From contig NZ_CM003596.1 in the NCBI RefSeq assembly GCF_001435845.1, forward strand, positions 3,085,298 through 3,149,297: a stretch of DNA of 64,000 nucleotides, read 5' to 3'. The notes below the pieces were generated by a model. That model searched no databases and was not told the origin of the DNA. It saw only the letters and a program-made list of their open reading frames with translations. Position numbers and translations under genes: made by a program. Position 1 is the first letter of the stretch; the number at the start of each line of letters is the position of its first letter. The DNA comes from Psychrobacter sp. P11G3 (GTDB lineage: Bacteria > Pseudomonadota > Gammaproteobacteria > Pseudomonadales > Moraxellaceae). Below are positions 27,621 through 37,478 of the stretch, in pieces.

Positions 27621-28139
27621 ATGTCGAACTTACAACAGCAGCGCAACGACGTGACTCATATCGATGGTAACCTACATCAAAACGCTGATGCTCGCATTGG
27701 TATCGTTGTTGGTCGTTTTAACGGTTTTGTCGTTGAGTCATTAGTCGATGGTGCAATCGATGCCCTACTCCGTCATGGCGTACTGGGTAGCAACATTACT
27801 GTTATTCGTGTGCCTGGCGCATTTGAGCTACCACTTGTTGCCCAACGTGCTGCTGAGTCAGATCGTTTTGACGCGATTGTGGCACTGGGTGCAATCATCC
27901 GTGGCAGCACGCCGCATTTTGATATTGTAGCTAGCGAATCTGCCAAAGGTTTGAGCGCTGTTGCAATGGATTATAATATCCCTGTTGCTAACGGTATCAT
28001 CACTACTGATAGCATCGAGCAAGCTATCGAGCGCTCTGGTACTAAAGCTGGTAACAAAGGCTCTGAAGCTGCGATGGTTGTACTAGAAATGATCGCTGTT
28101 TTGTCACAGCTAGATATTGATGATATCGATGAAGCGTAA
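27621..28139 (+). CDS. ribH: 6,7-dimethyl-8-ribityllumazine synthase RibH
   Basis: A 172-residue riboflavin-pathway enzyme condensing 5-amino-6-ribitylaminouracil with dihydroxybutanone phosphate. The family landmarks are [45 protein letters not shown] (phosphate/substrate loop) and [34 protein letters not shown] lies before the ATG. It heads the usual ribH-nusB-thiL-pgpA order. Confidence 0.96.
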   Translation: MSNLQQQRNDVTHIDGNLHQNADARIGIVVGRFNGFVVESLVDGAIDALLRHGVLGSNITVIRVPGAFELPLVAQRAAESDRFDAIVALGAIIRGSTPHFDIVASESAKGLSAVAMDYNIPVANGIITTDSIEQAIERSGTKAGNKGSEAAMVVLEMIAVLSQLDIDDIDEA

Positions 28140-28355
28140 GCTTTAAAGCTCAAATTTATTAGTTTAACTGGTGCTGCTATTTAGTAATAACAGCACCTCA
28201 TAGCACTAGCCAGCTATCAAAACAATTGGCTATTTTTTGAATTTTCGCCGTATTTCTATACCCTTTGAAATTTTGAATAAACAAAGCTAAAAAGCTACTT
28301 TGTTCATTTATATTTTGACTGGGTATCATCTCAAAAATTTAGGTACAGACCCCCT

Positions 28356-29198
28356 ATGACTGACCAACTCAAGCGCGCTATTAGCGCTGCGAAAACCGCA
28401 CAAGCCAATGATGGACAAGCTGAGGCTACCCGTATAGCGAGCAGTAGTGCGGGTGATCAAACATTCGATATGAGTGAGTCTTCTTACAAGACCAGTCACA
28501 CTGCTATCCGTAAGGCACGTCGCTTTGCGATGCAGGGCCTATACGAATGGCTCGTTACTGATCGCCGCTTTGATGTAGATGGCAAGCTTGGCTGGAAAGC
28601 CAATGCTCCGCACGATATTGCTGCTCGCACGCGTGCAACCAATGCCATGCATACCGTCCATATCGGTTATTATCATGAAATGATGCGCGACATCCCAGAG
28701 CAGATTGAAGCACTCGATGCGCTTATCAGTCAGCATCTCGATCGTGAGGTTGATAAGCTAGATACGGTTGAACACGCTATCTTGTTGATTGGCGCGTATG
28801 AGCTACAAAACCGTGTAGAGATTCCTTATAAAGTCGTGCTTGATGAAGCGATGAAGCTAAATAATCACTTTGGGGCGACTGATGCTCATAAATTGATTAA
28901 TGCGGTACTGGATAAAATGGCTGGTGAGCTGCGCGCAGTCGAAGTGCAAGCAGATACTAATGCCAATCTACGTACGTCACAAAAAGCGGCGGCTAAACAG
29001 CCTGAAGTAAGTTCAGCCGATAATATCGAAACTGCTGCTGAAATAGAAAGCGCTATCGTCGATGAGCCGACTGCATCAAATAAGCCGCGTATTAGTGCTA
29101 ACAAAGCTAACGTCAAACGCAGTAGTGCCAGTAAAGCCAGTGCAAATATCAGTGACTTTAAGGCGAGCAAGAAAAACGCTAACGATACCAAAGACTAA
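28356..29198 (+). CDS. nusB: Transcription antitermination factor NusB, with long tail
   Basis: NusB binds boxA RNA with NusE (S10) in antitermination of rRNA operons. The NusB fold covers about residues 45-195, with [15 protein letters not shown] at the start and [16 protein letters not shown] and [33 protein letters not shown] at the end. The protein is 280 residues against about 140-150 for the family. It has an N-terminal extension of about 45 residues and a C-terminal tail of about 85 residues rich in Ala, Ser, Lys and Asn, probably disordered. thiL starts two bases after its stop codon. Confidence 0.93.
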   Translation: MTDQLKRAISAAKTAQANDGQAEATRIASSSAGDQTFDMSESSYKTSHTAIRKARRFAMQGLYEWLVTDRRFDVDGKLGWKANAPHDIAARTRATNAMHTVHIGYYHEMMRDIPEQIEALDALISQHLDREVDKLDTVEHAILLIGAYELQNRVEIPYKVVLDEAMKLNNHFGATDAHKLINAVLDKMAGELRAVEVQADTNANLRTSQKAAAKQPEVSSADNIETAAEIESAIVDEPTASNKPRISANKANVKRSSASKASANISDFKASKKNANDTKD

Positions 29199-29200
29199 CC

Positions 29201-30232
29201 ATGAACGAGTTTGAGCTGATTGAGCGTATATTCTCACAGATGCAGGCCACGCATGCGCCATTAACTGGTATCGAAAAAGGTATCGGTGACGACGCGGCTG
29301 TGATGGCATTGCCAGTAGGATCACGTTTGGTTAGCTGTATTGATACACTGGTTCAAGGTCGTCACTTTCATGCTGATTGGCAAAGAGTTGACGAATTAGC
29401 ATTTGCGATTGGCTATAAAGCCGTAGCTGTTAATGTCTCAGACATTGCTGCTATGGGTGCGACGCCGCATAGCATTATGCTAGCGCTGGCACTACCTGAA
29501 CGTCTAGCAAATTACGAATGGCTCACTGAGTTTGCCAAAGGGCTGTTTCATGCTTGCCAGCTGTTTGGCGTGACGCTGATCGGTGGTGATACGACACGCA
29601 GTGAGCGCTTAGTACTTAGTATCAGCGCACAAGGGTTGCTGACTGCAGATATACCTGCCATTTACCGCTCAGGTGCACAAGTGGGTGATAAGGTTTATGT
29701 CTCAGGCACACTTGGTGATGCCGCTTTCGCCTTACAGCATCCTGACAGCGCACAAGGTATCGAGTTAGCACATCGTCTACATATGCCGACGCCGCGTATT
29801 GCGCTAGGTGCAGCATTGGCAAAGATGGGTGCAACAGCGATGATAGATATCTCCGACGGTCTTTATCAAGATCTTGGTCATATCTGTCAGCAAAGCTCTG
29901 TCGGCATGCGCATCCATTTAGATAAGCTACCGAGTAGCGAATCATTGTCTACTGTCGATTTGTCTAATCGTTTGTTAGGTCAACTAGCGGGCGGCGATGA
30001 TTATGAACTGGCATTTACCTTACCTGCTCATATCAAACCGCCTATAGGCAACACACCTGTCACTTGTATCGGCGAGGTAATTGCACTATCAGATCCTATA
30101 GCGACAAATACCAAGTCTGCTGATAACTCACGTCTTGAACTGTTTTATCAAAATCAGCCAGTGACGCCAACTCAGCCCGCACCGTTTTTAACGTGGCCCA
30201 ATCTTACTGGTTACCAACACTTTACAGGCTAA
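29201..30232 (+). CDS. thiL: Thiamine-monophosphate kinase ThiL
   Basis: A 343-residue ATP-dependent kinase forming thiamine diphosphate from thiamine monophosphate. The N-terminal FELIERIFSQM, the metal-binding GIGDDAAVM, the VNVSDIAAMGATPHSIMLAL block and LIGGDTTRS and MIDISDGLYQDLGHIC blocks are all typical. It is tightly packed between nusB (2-base gap) and pgpA (3-base gap), so one operon is very likely. Confidence 0.95.
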   Translation: MNEFELIERIFSQMQATHAPLTGIEKGIGDDAAVMALPVGSRLVSCIDTLVQGRHFHADWQRVDELAFAIGYKAVAVNVSDIAAMGATPHSIMLALALPERLANYEWLTEFAKGLFHACQLFGVTLIGGDTTRSERLVLSISAQGLLTADIPAIYRSGAQVGDKVYVSGTLGDAAFALQHPDSAQGIELAHRLHMPTPRIALGAALAKMGATAMIDISDGLYQDLGHICQQSSVGMRIHLDKLPSSESLSTVDLSNRLLGQLAGGDDYELAFTLPAHIKPPIGNTPVTCIGEVIALSDPIATNTKSADNSRLELFYQNQPVTPTQPAPFLTWPNLTGYQHFTG

Positions 30233-30235
30233 TCC

Positions 30236-30829
30236 ATGACTGATCACGACTTATCTAAGCCTGACATCCGTAAAGCAAATGACTGCCCACCATTACCAGT
30301 CGGTGCCAGCATGCTTGACCGTGTGGTTTATTGGCTTGGGCTAGGTTTAGGTAGTGGTCTGCCACGCCGTGCACCTGGCACTTGGGGTACCGTTGGCGGG
30401 CTGATTGTGGGCGTGCCCCTCATGAGTCTAGGTTTTATTCCTTTTTTACTGCTGACTATTTTATCTTGTTTGGTTGGTATCTGGATCTGTGGGCGTACTT
30501 CTGAATTAATGAAGGTGCACGATGATCCACATATTGTGTGGGATGAATGGGCAGGCATGTGGATTACCTTATTACCGTTATCTTACATTTTGTCTTATTT
30601 ATTTCCTAAGCCTGAAAACACATTGTCGTTAATGATGATGCCTATGTTTTGGGGCTGGCTACCGACCGCCTTTATCCTATTTCGCGTATTTGATATTTTA
30701 AAGCCGCCACCGATTGGCTGGGTAGACAAAAGGGTCGCTGGTGGGTTAGGTATTATGCTTGATGACATCATCGCCGGTATCATGGCAGCAGTAGTATGGG
30801 TAGCGGTTATGTTTGGTGTGCTGTTATAA
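30236..30829 (+). CDS. pgpA: Phosphatidylglycerophosphatase A
   Basis: A 197-residue inner-membrane phosphatase that removes phosphate from phosphatidylglycerol phosphate. PgpA landmarks are RRAPGTWGTVGGLIVG near residues 42-57, VWDEWAGMWITLL near 100, and FRVFDILKPPPIGWVDKRVAGGLGIMLDDIIAG near the C-terminus. Four hydrophobic segments are visible. It closes the ribH-nusB-thiL-pgpA run. Confidence 0.93.
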   Translation: MTDHDLSKPDIRKANDCPPLPVGASMLDRVVYWLGLGLGSGLPRRAPGTWGTVGGLIVGVPLMSLGFIPFLLLTILSCLVGIWICGRTSELMKVHDDPHIVWDEWAGMWITLLPLSYILSYLFPKPENTLSLMMMPMFWGWLPTAFILFRVFDILKPPPIGWVDKRVAGGLGIMLDDIIAGIMAAVVWVAVMFGVLL

Positions 30830-30971
30830 GTTACCTTAACTACTTCGATACTGTGCTAACTACTCTATAACCGCTTAGCCTAGCAACGTTATCAATTTGA
30901 ACGCTACTCTCTTGCATAGATGATTGATTTATTGTCAGCAGGTTGTATTACAAAGCCTGCACATCACAGCG

Positions 30972-31000
30972 TTTTTATAAATGAACATTTGCGCTATAAT
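30972..31000 (+). promoter_or_regulatory. Putative glmU promoter
   Basis: A consensus -10 TATAAT at 30,995-31,000 with a weak -35 (TTTTTA) 17 bases upstream, about 35 bases before the glmU ATG. Confidence 0.5.
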
Positions 31001-31035
31001 CCAATCTTATATTTTGTTACATTTGCGAGCCTATT

Positions 31036-32412
31036 ATGACATCTCCTCTTTCTGTAATTATTTTAGCTGCCGGTAAAGGCACACGTATGCAATCAGCAAA
31101 GCCAAAGGTATTGCAGACCTTGGCTGGGAAGTCTTTATTAGGTCATGTGCTAGATACTTGTCATCAGCTCACTGTTAATGAAACCATCATTGTTCATGGC
31201 TTTGGTGGTGATCAAGTAAAGTCAGAGATTACCAATCAATATACACAAGCATCGATTACTTGGGTTGCTCAAACTGAGCAATTGGGAACTGGCCATGCGG
31301 TCAAGGTGACACTGTCTGATTTACCCAAGTCAGGACAAAGTCTCATTCTTTACGGTGATGTGCCATTGGTCAGCTGTCAAACGCTAACGGCATTAAAAAC
31401 TGCCAATACTAATGGTATGTCGATGCTGACGCTGACGGTCGATAATCCGTTTGGATTGGGTCGGATTAAGCGTGACCAAGCGGGTAATATTGAAGCCATC
31501 GTTGAACAAAAAGATGCTGATGCTGAAGAGCAAAGCATTAGAGAAATTAATAGCGGTATTTACTGTGTCGACAATGCGCTACTGCACAAATATTTACCTG
31601 AGCTCTCTAACGATAATGCACAGCAAGAATATTATCTGACGGATATCGTCAAAATGGCAGTTGCCGATGGTATTACTATCGCAGCGATTGAGCCTGAGCA
31701 TACGTTTGAGATTGAAGGAGTTAATAATCGCCAACAGCTTGCTAGTCTAGAACGCACTTGGCAACGTAAGCTAGTTGCTGACTTACAAGAAGCTGGCGTA
31801 CAGTTTGCCGACCCTACTCGTGTCGATATCCGTGGTACGTTAAGCGCTGGTCAAGACGTGTTTATTGACGTTAATGTGGTGTTTGAAGGTGACTGTACCT
31901 TAGGTGACAACGTCTATATCGAAGCGGGCTGTATTATTAAAAATGCCAAGATTGGTAATGCCTGCTATATCAAACCGTATTGCGTGATCGATCGCGCTGA
32001 TATCGGTGCTGGTGTTGATATCGGGCCTTTTGCGCACTTGCGTCCTGATACCGTACTATCTGATAACAGCAAAGTTGGTAACTTTGTCGAAATTAAGAAA
32101 TCGACTATCGGCAAAGGCAGTAAAGTAAATCACTTAAGCTACGTCGGCGATGCGACTGTCGGTACAGGCGTTAATATCGGTGCTGGTGTCATTACTTGTA
32201 ACTATGACGGTGCTAATAAATCGCAAACCATCATTGAAGACAATGCGTTTATCGGCTCTAATGCTAGCTTAGTCGCGCCAGTGACTATTGGCGATACTGC
32301 TACCGTTGCCGCTGGTTCTGTGATTACCAAAGACGTTGATCGTAGTGCCTTAGCGTTTGGTCGTGCGCGTCAAGTACAAAAAAATGACTTTCAAAGACCC
32401 ATTAAAAAATAA
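31036..32412 (+). CDS. glmU: Bifunctional GlmU: acetyltransferase and uridylyltransferase
   Basis: A 458-residue cytoplasmic enzyme that acetylates glucosamine-1-phosphate and then makes UDP-GlcNAc. The N-terminal uridylyltransferase shows [22 protein letters not shown] (residues 9-30). From about residue 255 a left-handed beta-helix of hexapeptide repeats follows ([21 protein letters not shown] and so on), with the active-site segment [23 protein letters not shown] and [13 protein letters not shown]. Full length. It lies 182 bases upstream of glmS, the enzyme that supplies its precursor. Confidence 0.97.
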   Translation: MTSPLSVIILAAGKGTRMQSAKPKVLQTLAGKSLLGHVLDTCHQLTVNETIIVHGFGGDQVKSEITNQYTQASITWVAQTEQLGTGHAVKVTLSDLPKSGQSLILYGDVPLVSCQTLTALKTANTNGMSMLTLTVDNPFGLGRIKRDQAGNIEAIVEQKDADAEEQSIREINSGIYCVDNALLHKYLPELSNDNAQQEYYLTDIVKMAVADGITIAAIEPEHTFEIEGVNNRQQLASLERTWQRKLVADLQEAGVQFADPTRVDIRGTLSAGQDVFIDVNVVFEGDCTLGDNVYIEAGCIIKNAKIGNACYIKPYCVIDRADIGAGVDIGPFAHLRPDTVLSDNSKVGNFVEIKKSTIGKGSKVNHLSYVGDATVGTGVNIGAGVITCNYDGANKSQTIIEDNAFIGSNASLVAPVTIGDTATVAAGSVITKDVDRSALAFGRARQVQKNDFQRPIKK

Positions 32413-32594
32413 TTGCTCATTGGTGGTTTAGCCAACCTCAGTCATTCTTGAACCAATTTAAGCAGTGCGGCAACCTTTGTGGTGCTGCTTCACTATATTT
32501 GTCGTTTGATGATTCATCATTAATGACCAACCAAATTTTTTGATCTTGCACCATTATATATTGAACTACTAAAAATTGAATCTAAGGAATAGCC

Positions 32595-34439
32595 ATGTGT
32601 GGAATTGTAGGCGCCGTTGCTGAGCGAAATATCGCTAATATCTTACTTGAAGGCCTAAAGCGTTTAGAATATCGCGGCTATGACTCAGCTGGCCTGACGG
32701 TTATTCGTGATGATGAACTACACCGTGAGCGCCAAGTGGGTAAAGTACAGGCACTGGTTAATGCCGTTGCTATCAACCCAGAGTTTTTTGATGGCCATAT
32801 CGGTATTGCTCATACGCGCTGGGCAACTCATGGTGAGCCAGCACAGCGTAATGCGCACCCACACGTATCAGGCAAAATTGCGGTCGTGCACAATGGTATC
32901 GTCGAAAACTACGCTGAGCTGAAAGAAGAGTTAATAGCCAAAGGCTACGTATTTACTTCACAGACAGATACTGAAGTTGTGGCGCATCTAATCCATGATA
33001 TCTACAAAAAGACACCTGACTTATTAGAAGCGGTCCGCACCATTATCCCGTTATTGCACGGTGCTTTTGCATTGGGTATCGTCCACGTAGATTGCCCTGA
33101 TGAGCTCATTACTGTACGTCTAGGCTCACCTTTAGTGATTGGTGTCGGTATCGGTGAGAACTTTATCGCATCAGATCAGTTGGCGTTGCTGCCGGTGACT
33201 AACCGCTTTATGTACCTAGAAGAAGGTGATATCGCCAAATTAACTCGTAATAACATTCAAGTTTATGCAGATGGTGTTGAAGTCCAACGTCAGATACATG
33301 AAATTGATGCAACCCAGCACAATGCCGATAAAGGCGAGTTCAAACATTATATGCTCAAAGAAATTTACGAGCAGCCAGATGCCGTCGCTCGTACGATAGA
33401 GATGGCTTTGGATAATGGTGAAACCACCAAACTACGCGACGATTTTTTACAGCGTCATGAGACACTGTTATCAGGTGTTCGTCATGTACAAGTCATTGCT
33501 TGTGGTACCAGTTATCACGCTGGTATGGTCGCAAAATACTGGTTTGAGAGCCTTATTCGTATACCTTGTTCCGTCGAGGTTGCCAGCGAATTCCGCTATC
33601 GCAATCCTGTCGTTGTCGATAATACTTTGGTCATCTGTATTTCTCAATCTGGTGAAACGGCCGACACCTTATCAGCGTTACGTGATATCCAGAAGCAAAC
33701 ACCAGCAGGCTTAGTCAGCTTGGCATTATGTAATGTACCGACGTCATCGCTGGTACGCGAAACAGACATTTTCTTGCCAACATTGGCAGGGCCTGAGATT
33801 GGCGTCGCCTCTACCAAAGCATTTACCACTCAGCTTGTGGCTTTGATACTATTGATATTAAAAGTTGGCGTCACGCAGCAGCGCATGACTGACGACCACT
33901 TAAATACGTTATTAAGTGAGTTACATCAATTACCAGGACAACTCTACGCCAGCTTAAACCTTGATGCTCCTATCAAGACCATGAGTGAAAGCTTTGAAGA
34001 TAAGAAAAGCTGTCTATTCTTAGGTCGCGGGTTACAGTTCCCGATTGCGCTAGAAGGAGCATTAAAGCTAAAAGAAATTTCTTACATTCATGCAGAAGGT
34101 TATGCGGCAGGTGAACTCAAACACGGTCCATTAGCATTGGTCGATAAAGACATGCCAATCGTCGTACTAGCGCCCAAAGACAGTATGTTTGATAAATTAA
34201 AAGCCAACATGCAAGAAGTGCATGCGCGTCATGGTGAGCTATTTGTATTTGCTAGCGAAGCCAGTCAAATGGTCGCGGAAGATAGACTGCACTTAGTATA
34301 TGTGCCCGATGTTTGCGAGACGCTTGCCCCTATCGTCTACAGCGTGCCTGTTCAGTTGTTGTCATACCATGTAGCAGTACTGCGTGGCACAGATGTCGAC
34401 CAGCCACGCAATTTGGCAAAATCAGTCACGGTAGAATAA
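32595..34439 (+). CDS. glmS: Glutamine--fructose-6-phosphate aminotransferase GlmS
   Basis: A 614-residue enzyme making glucosamine-6-phosphate from fructose-6-phosphate and glutamine. It begins MCGIVGAVAER with the nucleophilic Cys2 of the glutaminase domain; two SIS sugar-isomerase domains follow (CGTSYHAGMVAKYW; SQSGETADTLSAL; LGRGLQFPIALEGALKLKEISY). The C-terminus ends DQPRNLAKSVTVE, the conserved end whose DNA is the recognition site for TnsD. The Tn7 element lies 25 bases past the stop codon, so the coding sequence is intact but its terminator has been moved. Confidence 0.98.
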   Translation: MCGIVGAVAERNIANILLEGLKRLEYRGYDSAGLTVIRDDELHRERQVGKVQALVNAVAINPEFFDGHIGIAHTRWATHGEPAQRNAHPHVSGKIAVVHNGIVENYAELKEELIAKGYVFTSQTDTEVVAHLIHDIYKKTPDLLEAVRTIIPLLHGAFALGIVHVDCPDELITVRLGSPLVIGVGIGENFIASDQLALLPVTNRFMYLEEGDIAKLTRNNIQVYADGVEVQRQIHEIDATQHNADKGEFKHYMLKEIYEQPDAVARTIEMALDNGETTKLRDDFLQRHETLLSGVRHVQVIACGTSYHAGMVAKYWFESLIRIPCSVEVASEFRYRNPVVVDNTLVICISQSGETADTLSALRDIQKQTPAGLVSLALCNVPTSSLVRETDIFLPTLAGPEIGVASTKAFTTQLVALILLILKVGVTQQRMTDDHLNTLLSELHQLPGQLYASLNLDAPIKTMSESFEDKKSCLFLGRGLQFPIALEGALKLKEISYIHAEGYAAGELKHGPLALVDKDMPIVVLAPKDSMFDKLKANMQEVHARHGELFVFASEASQMVAEDRLHLVYVPDVCETLAPIVYSVPVQLLSYHVAVLRGTDVDQPRNLAKSVTVE

Positions 34440-34459
34440 GAAAAACTACTCTACACTAA

Positions 34460-34464
34460 CCTGA
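34460..34464 (+). repeat. Tn7 target-site duplication, right side (CCTGA)
   Basis: CCTGA lies directly outside the transposon end next to glmS and is repeated exactly at 55,125-55,129 outside the other end. A 5-bp duplication is what Tn7 makes. Confidence 0.93.
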
Positions 34465-34530
34465 TGTCATTGAGTAATTACTTATCATACCAAGTAATTA
34501 CTTATCATACTGATTAATTACCTATCATAC
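34465..34530 (+). repeat. Tn7 right end with three tandem TnsB-type sites
   Basis: Three direct copies with a 20-base period: AGTAATTACTTATCATAC at 34,473-34,490 and 34,493-34,510, and ATTAATTACCTATCATAC at 34,513-34,530. Closely packed sites at the tnsA-side end match the Tn7 right-end design. A -10-like CATACT (34,526-34,531) and TATGAT (34,536-34,541) lie within or just after the last site, so TnsB bound here would also repress the tns operon (inference). Confidence 0.88.
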
Positions 34531-34590
34531 TATTGTATGATGATTGATCCTTTGCTATCTTGTATTAACGAGATGGCAAAGGATTTTTTT

Positions 34591-35400
34591 GTGAATAACA
34601 GAAATAGAAAAGGATCTACAACAACTGAGTCTTCGAAAGATTATCAGCCATTTATCAAAGTAGCTGATATATCCTCACTTGGAAGATCTCATCGTGTCTT
34701 TGGCCATAAGACTAAACGAACACATCACCTACTCTCTGATCTTGAGCTTGCAGTATTTTTACTTTTCGAGTGGCAAAGTAGTACTGAGGATATACAAGAG
34801 CAGTTCCCTTTAGATATCAACATAACTAAGCAAATTGCTGATGATGTAGGAATTAAACATCCATCTCAAAAAGGTGAGCTTAAAATAATGACTACTGACT
34901 TTTACGTCATATCTAAAAACATTAACTCAGTAACGTCTCAATTAGCGCTCCAAGCTAAATATAGCAATCATTTAGATGATAATAGAACTATAGAAAAGTT
35001 AGAATTAGAGCGCAGATACTGGGAACAAAAAGATGTGGATTTCAAAATCATTACTGAAAAAGACATTCCTAGAGCTGTAACTGACAATATAAAATGGTTG
35101 TACCCCTCTAAGAATACTTATCTGATTACTATTGAAAAAAACGATTTCACTTTCTATTCAGAACAGATTATTGAAAGCCCTACTCTAAAAATCATAGATT
35201 TTTGTAAGAAAATTGACTCTTCTTACGACCACCCTCTTGGTACAGCATTAGGCAAACTAAAGAATTTAATAGCCCACGGTTATATCAGCTTTGATATACG
35301 AAAAGATTACCGAAAGATCGTTTGTGCTGAACTATCCATAGTAGATAAGGTTTATTCTAATTACATAGACAGGGAGCTCAAACATGCTTCGAATCAATGA
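34591..35400 (+). CDS. tnsA: Tn7 transposase subunit TnsA
   Basis: A 269-residue restriction-endonuclease-fold protein that cuts the 5' ends of Tn7 so that it moves by cut-and-paste. It matches Tn7 TnsA along its length (KDYQPFIKV, SHRVFGHKT, HHLLSDLELAVFL, KLELERRYW). The catalytic triad is present: Glu52, Asp103 (MTTDF) and Lys123 (LQAKY), spaced as in Tn7. The GTG start at 34,591 has AAAGGA seven bases upstream and gives about the Tn7 length (273). ATG codons at 34,537 and 34,573 are in frame, but the first falls within the likely promoter. It overlaps tnsB by 17 bases. Confidence 0.94.
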   Translation: MNNRNRKGSTTTESSKDYQPFIKVADISSLGRSHRVFGHKTKRTHHLLSDLELAVFLLFEWQSSTEDIQEQFPLDINITKQIADDVGIKHPSQKGELKIMTTDFYVISKNINSVTSQLALQAKYSNHLDDNRTIEKLELERRYWEQKDVDFKIITEKDIPRAVTDNIKWLYPSKNTYLITIEKNDFTFYSEQIIESPTLKIIDFCKKIDSSYDHPLGTALGKLKNLIAHGYISFDIRKDYRKIVCAELSIVDKVYSNYIDRELKHASNQ

Positions 35401-37477
35401 TGTTTATGACTATAAGCAAACGAAATTCAGGTTATTGAGTGAAATAATATCTGGATATATTTGGATTAATATTGATGACAAATCTGCCTTGCCAGAGTTT
35501 ATAGACCGATTAAGCTTGAATGTACTCATTGAAGAGGAGGCTTGTATACTGACCCAGGATCCTTATGAGAATTTACGTTTGACTAATGAACCTAGCGCCT
35601 CATCACGAGCAATTAAGCGAGATAATAATTATGCATTAATATCTCCCATAATATTAAACCCAGATCACTATGAGGCAAACGTTAGAGGCCCATTAATTAA
35701 TGATGTCTTAGCTCAAAATAAAACTACTAAACAAACTTTATATCGCTTACTAAGGAATTATTGGCAGAGAGGACAAACTCCTAATGCTCTACTGCCTGTG
35801 CGCACAAATAAGCGTAAAGATGGCAAAGAACGTCAAATAAAGAAGAAGCTTGGCCGACCTCGTATTTATAGCGATGGCAAAGGTATGATAATAACTGATG
35901 AAATTGCAAGGTTATTTAATTTAGTTATTAATCGTCATTTACTAAATCAGAGTAAGCATACGATAGGCTATGCATATCGTAAGTTTCAATCAATTTATCG
36001 TTCTAAATATCCTCAAATTGACGACACAGAAATCCCTACTATCTGGCAATTTAAATATCATTACGATACTAAGTTTAATACATTAGAAAAGCTCAGAAGC
36101 CGCACTAATAATAAGATATTTAATAAAGACATACGCCCGCTACACTCAACAGTAAATACGCATATTCTAGGCCCTGGTTCAAAGTATGAAATTGATGCAA
36201 CCATAGCTGACATTTATCTATTATCTGACTCTGATAGAGCTAGCATCGTTGGTAGACCAATTGTTTATTTGGTAGCAGATGTGTTTTCCAGAATGGTGGC
36301 AGGTTTTTATATAGGATTTGAAAACCCATCCTATGTAACAAGCGTACAAGCAATAAAAACAGCCGTCTGTGATAAAACAAGTATATGCAAAAAGTTTGGT
36401 ATAGATATTTCTTTAGAGGATTGGCCATGCATCGGCTTACCTGAATCGATACTTGCCGATAGAGGAGAGTTACTAAGCTCTCAAATTGAAACGCTTGAGA
36501 AGAGCTTTTCAGTAAGAATTGAAAATACGCCCGCTTATCGAGGTGATTTGAAGGGTATCGTTGAAAGATACTTCCATACTATTCAAGCAAAATTTAAACC
36601 TCATACGACCAAAATGGGAGTAGTACAGGGTATAAAAGAAGTACGAAAAGGTGGACACGACTATCGCATAGATGCCACTTTAACTATTACAGATTTTACT
36701 CAAATCATCATAAATTCAATAATTATACATAATAAGTCTCATCTATTAGCTAGCTATGATAGAGAGGCTGATATGCCTCCAGATATGCCGCTTATACCAA
36801 TTAAGATATGGAACTGGGGATTGCAAAATAGAACTGGTCAACTAAGAGCTGTCGATGCAGATAGCATTCATGTAGCCTTATTACCACGACATACAGCAAC
36901 TATCTCGAACTTAGGTATAAAGTTGTTTGGTGTTTACTATACATGCTCTGAGATAATGCAACATGGCTGGCTACATCGCAAAGGTACTATTAAAAGACCT
37001 AGATCTATTCAGGTAGGATATGATTTAATTGATGCCTCAAAAATTTATATTTTTTATGAGGATAATAGTCTTAATTACTGGATTGGAACACTTGCAGATC
37101 GCTCAAGGGAGTTCAAAAACTGTAGTTGGTGGGAGGTATGGCAGGTTCAAAAAATACAAAAAGTAGCTAATGCAAAACAAGAAATGAAAAGCAGAATTGC
37201 TTTAATAGACTTAGAAGATGAAATAAAGGCTATTCTAAAAGATTCTGAGATTAAAAAGAATAACAGTAATGAATCTAATCACTCCCGAATCTCAAAAATC
37301 AGAAGTAATCGAGATGTAGAAAAAGATTCAGAACGCCATCAACGGAGACAATTCCATCAAACAAATAAAAAATCTCATTTAAAAATAATGAAGAGTGAGT
37401 CTGAAAATGAACTGTCTGATGAAGAGCTTGCTCTAAGCAACCCGACTTATACATCGCTGTTATTTGAGGACGAATGA
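35384..37477 (+). CDS. tnsB: Tn7 transposase subunit TnsB (DDE)
   Basis: A 697-residue DDE transposase of the retroviral-integrase type that binds the transposon ends, cuts the 3' strands and joins them to target DNA. The catalytic residues are Asp271 (KYEIDATIAD), Asp359 (ILADRGE) and Glu394 (GIVERYF), each two positions before those of Tn7 TnsB (273, 361, 396). The N-terminal half (to about 250) carries the helix-turn-helix end-binding domains with NYWQRGQTPNALLP. The Lys/Ser-rich C-terminal tail ends SNPTYTSLLFEDE, the part that contacts TnsC in Tn7. It is one base before tnsC. Confidence 0.96.
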   Translation: MLRINDVYDYKQTKFRLLSEIISGYIWINIDDKSALPEFIDRLSLNVLIEEEACILTQDPYENLRLTNEPSASSRAIKRDNNYALISPIILNPDHYEANVRGPLINDVLAQNKTTKQTLYRLLRNYWQRGQTPNALLPVRTNKRKDGKERQIKKKLGRPRIYSDGKGMIITDEIARLFNLVINRHLLNQSKHTIGYAYRKFQSIYRSKYPQIDDTEIPTIWQFKYHYDTKFNTLEKLRSRTNNKIFNKDIRPLHSTVNTHILGPGSKYEIDATIADIYLLSDSDRASIVGRPIVYLVADVFSRMVAGFYIGFENPSYVTSVQAIKTAVCDKTSICKKFGIDISLEDWPCIGLPESILADRGELLSSQIETLEKSFSVRIENTPAYRGDLKGIVERYFHTIQAKFKPHTTKMGVVQGIKEVRKGGHDYRIDATLTITDFTQIIINSIIIHNKSHLLASYDREADMPPDMPLIPIKIWNWGLQNRTGQLRAVDADSIHVALLPRHTATISNLGIKLFGVYYTCSEIMQHGWLHRKGTIKRPRSIQVGYDLIDASKIYIFYEDNSLNYWIGTLADRSREFKNCSWWEVWQVQKIQKVANAKQEMKSRIALIDLEDEIKAILKDSEIKKNNSNESNHSRISKIRSNRDVEKDSERHQRRQFHQTNKKSHLKIMKSESENELSDEELALSNPTYTSLLFEDE

Positions 37478-37478
37478 T

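Noticed and set aside
28170..28197. Hairpin GGTGCTG/CAGCACC between ribH and nusB as a terminator
   Set aside because: The stem is only 7 bp with a 14-base loop and no T-run follows; ribH-nusB is usually one transcript.
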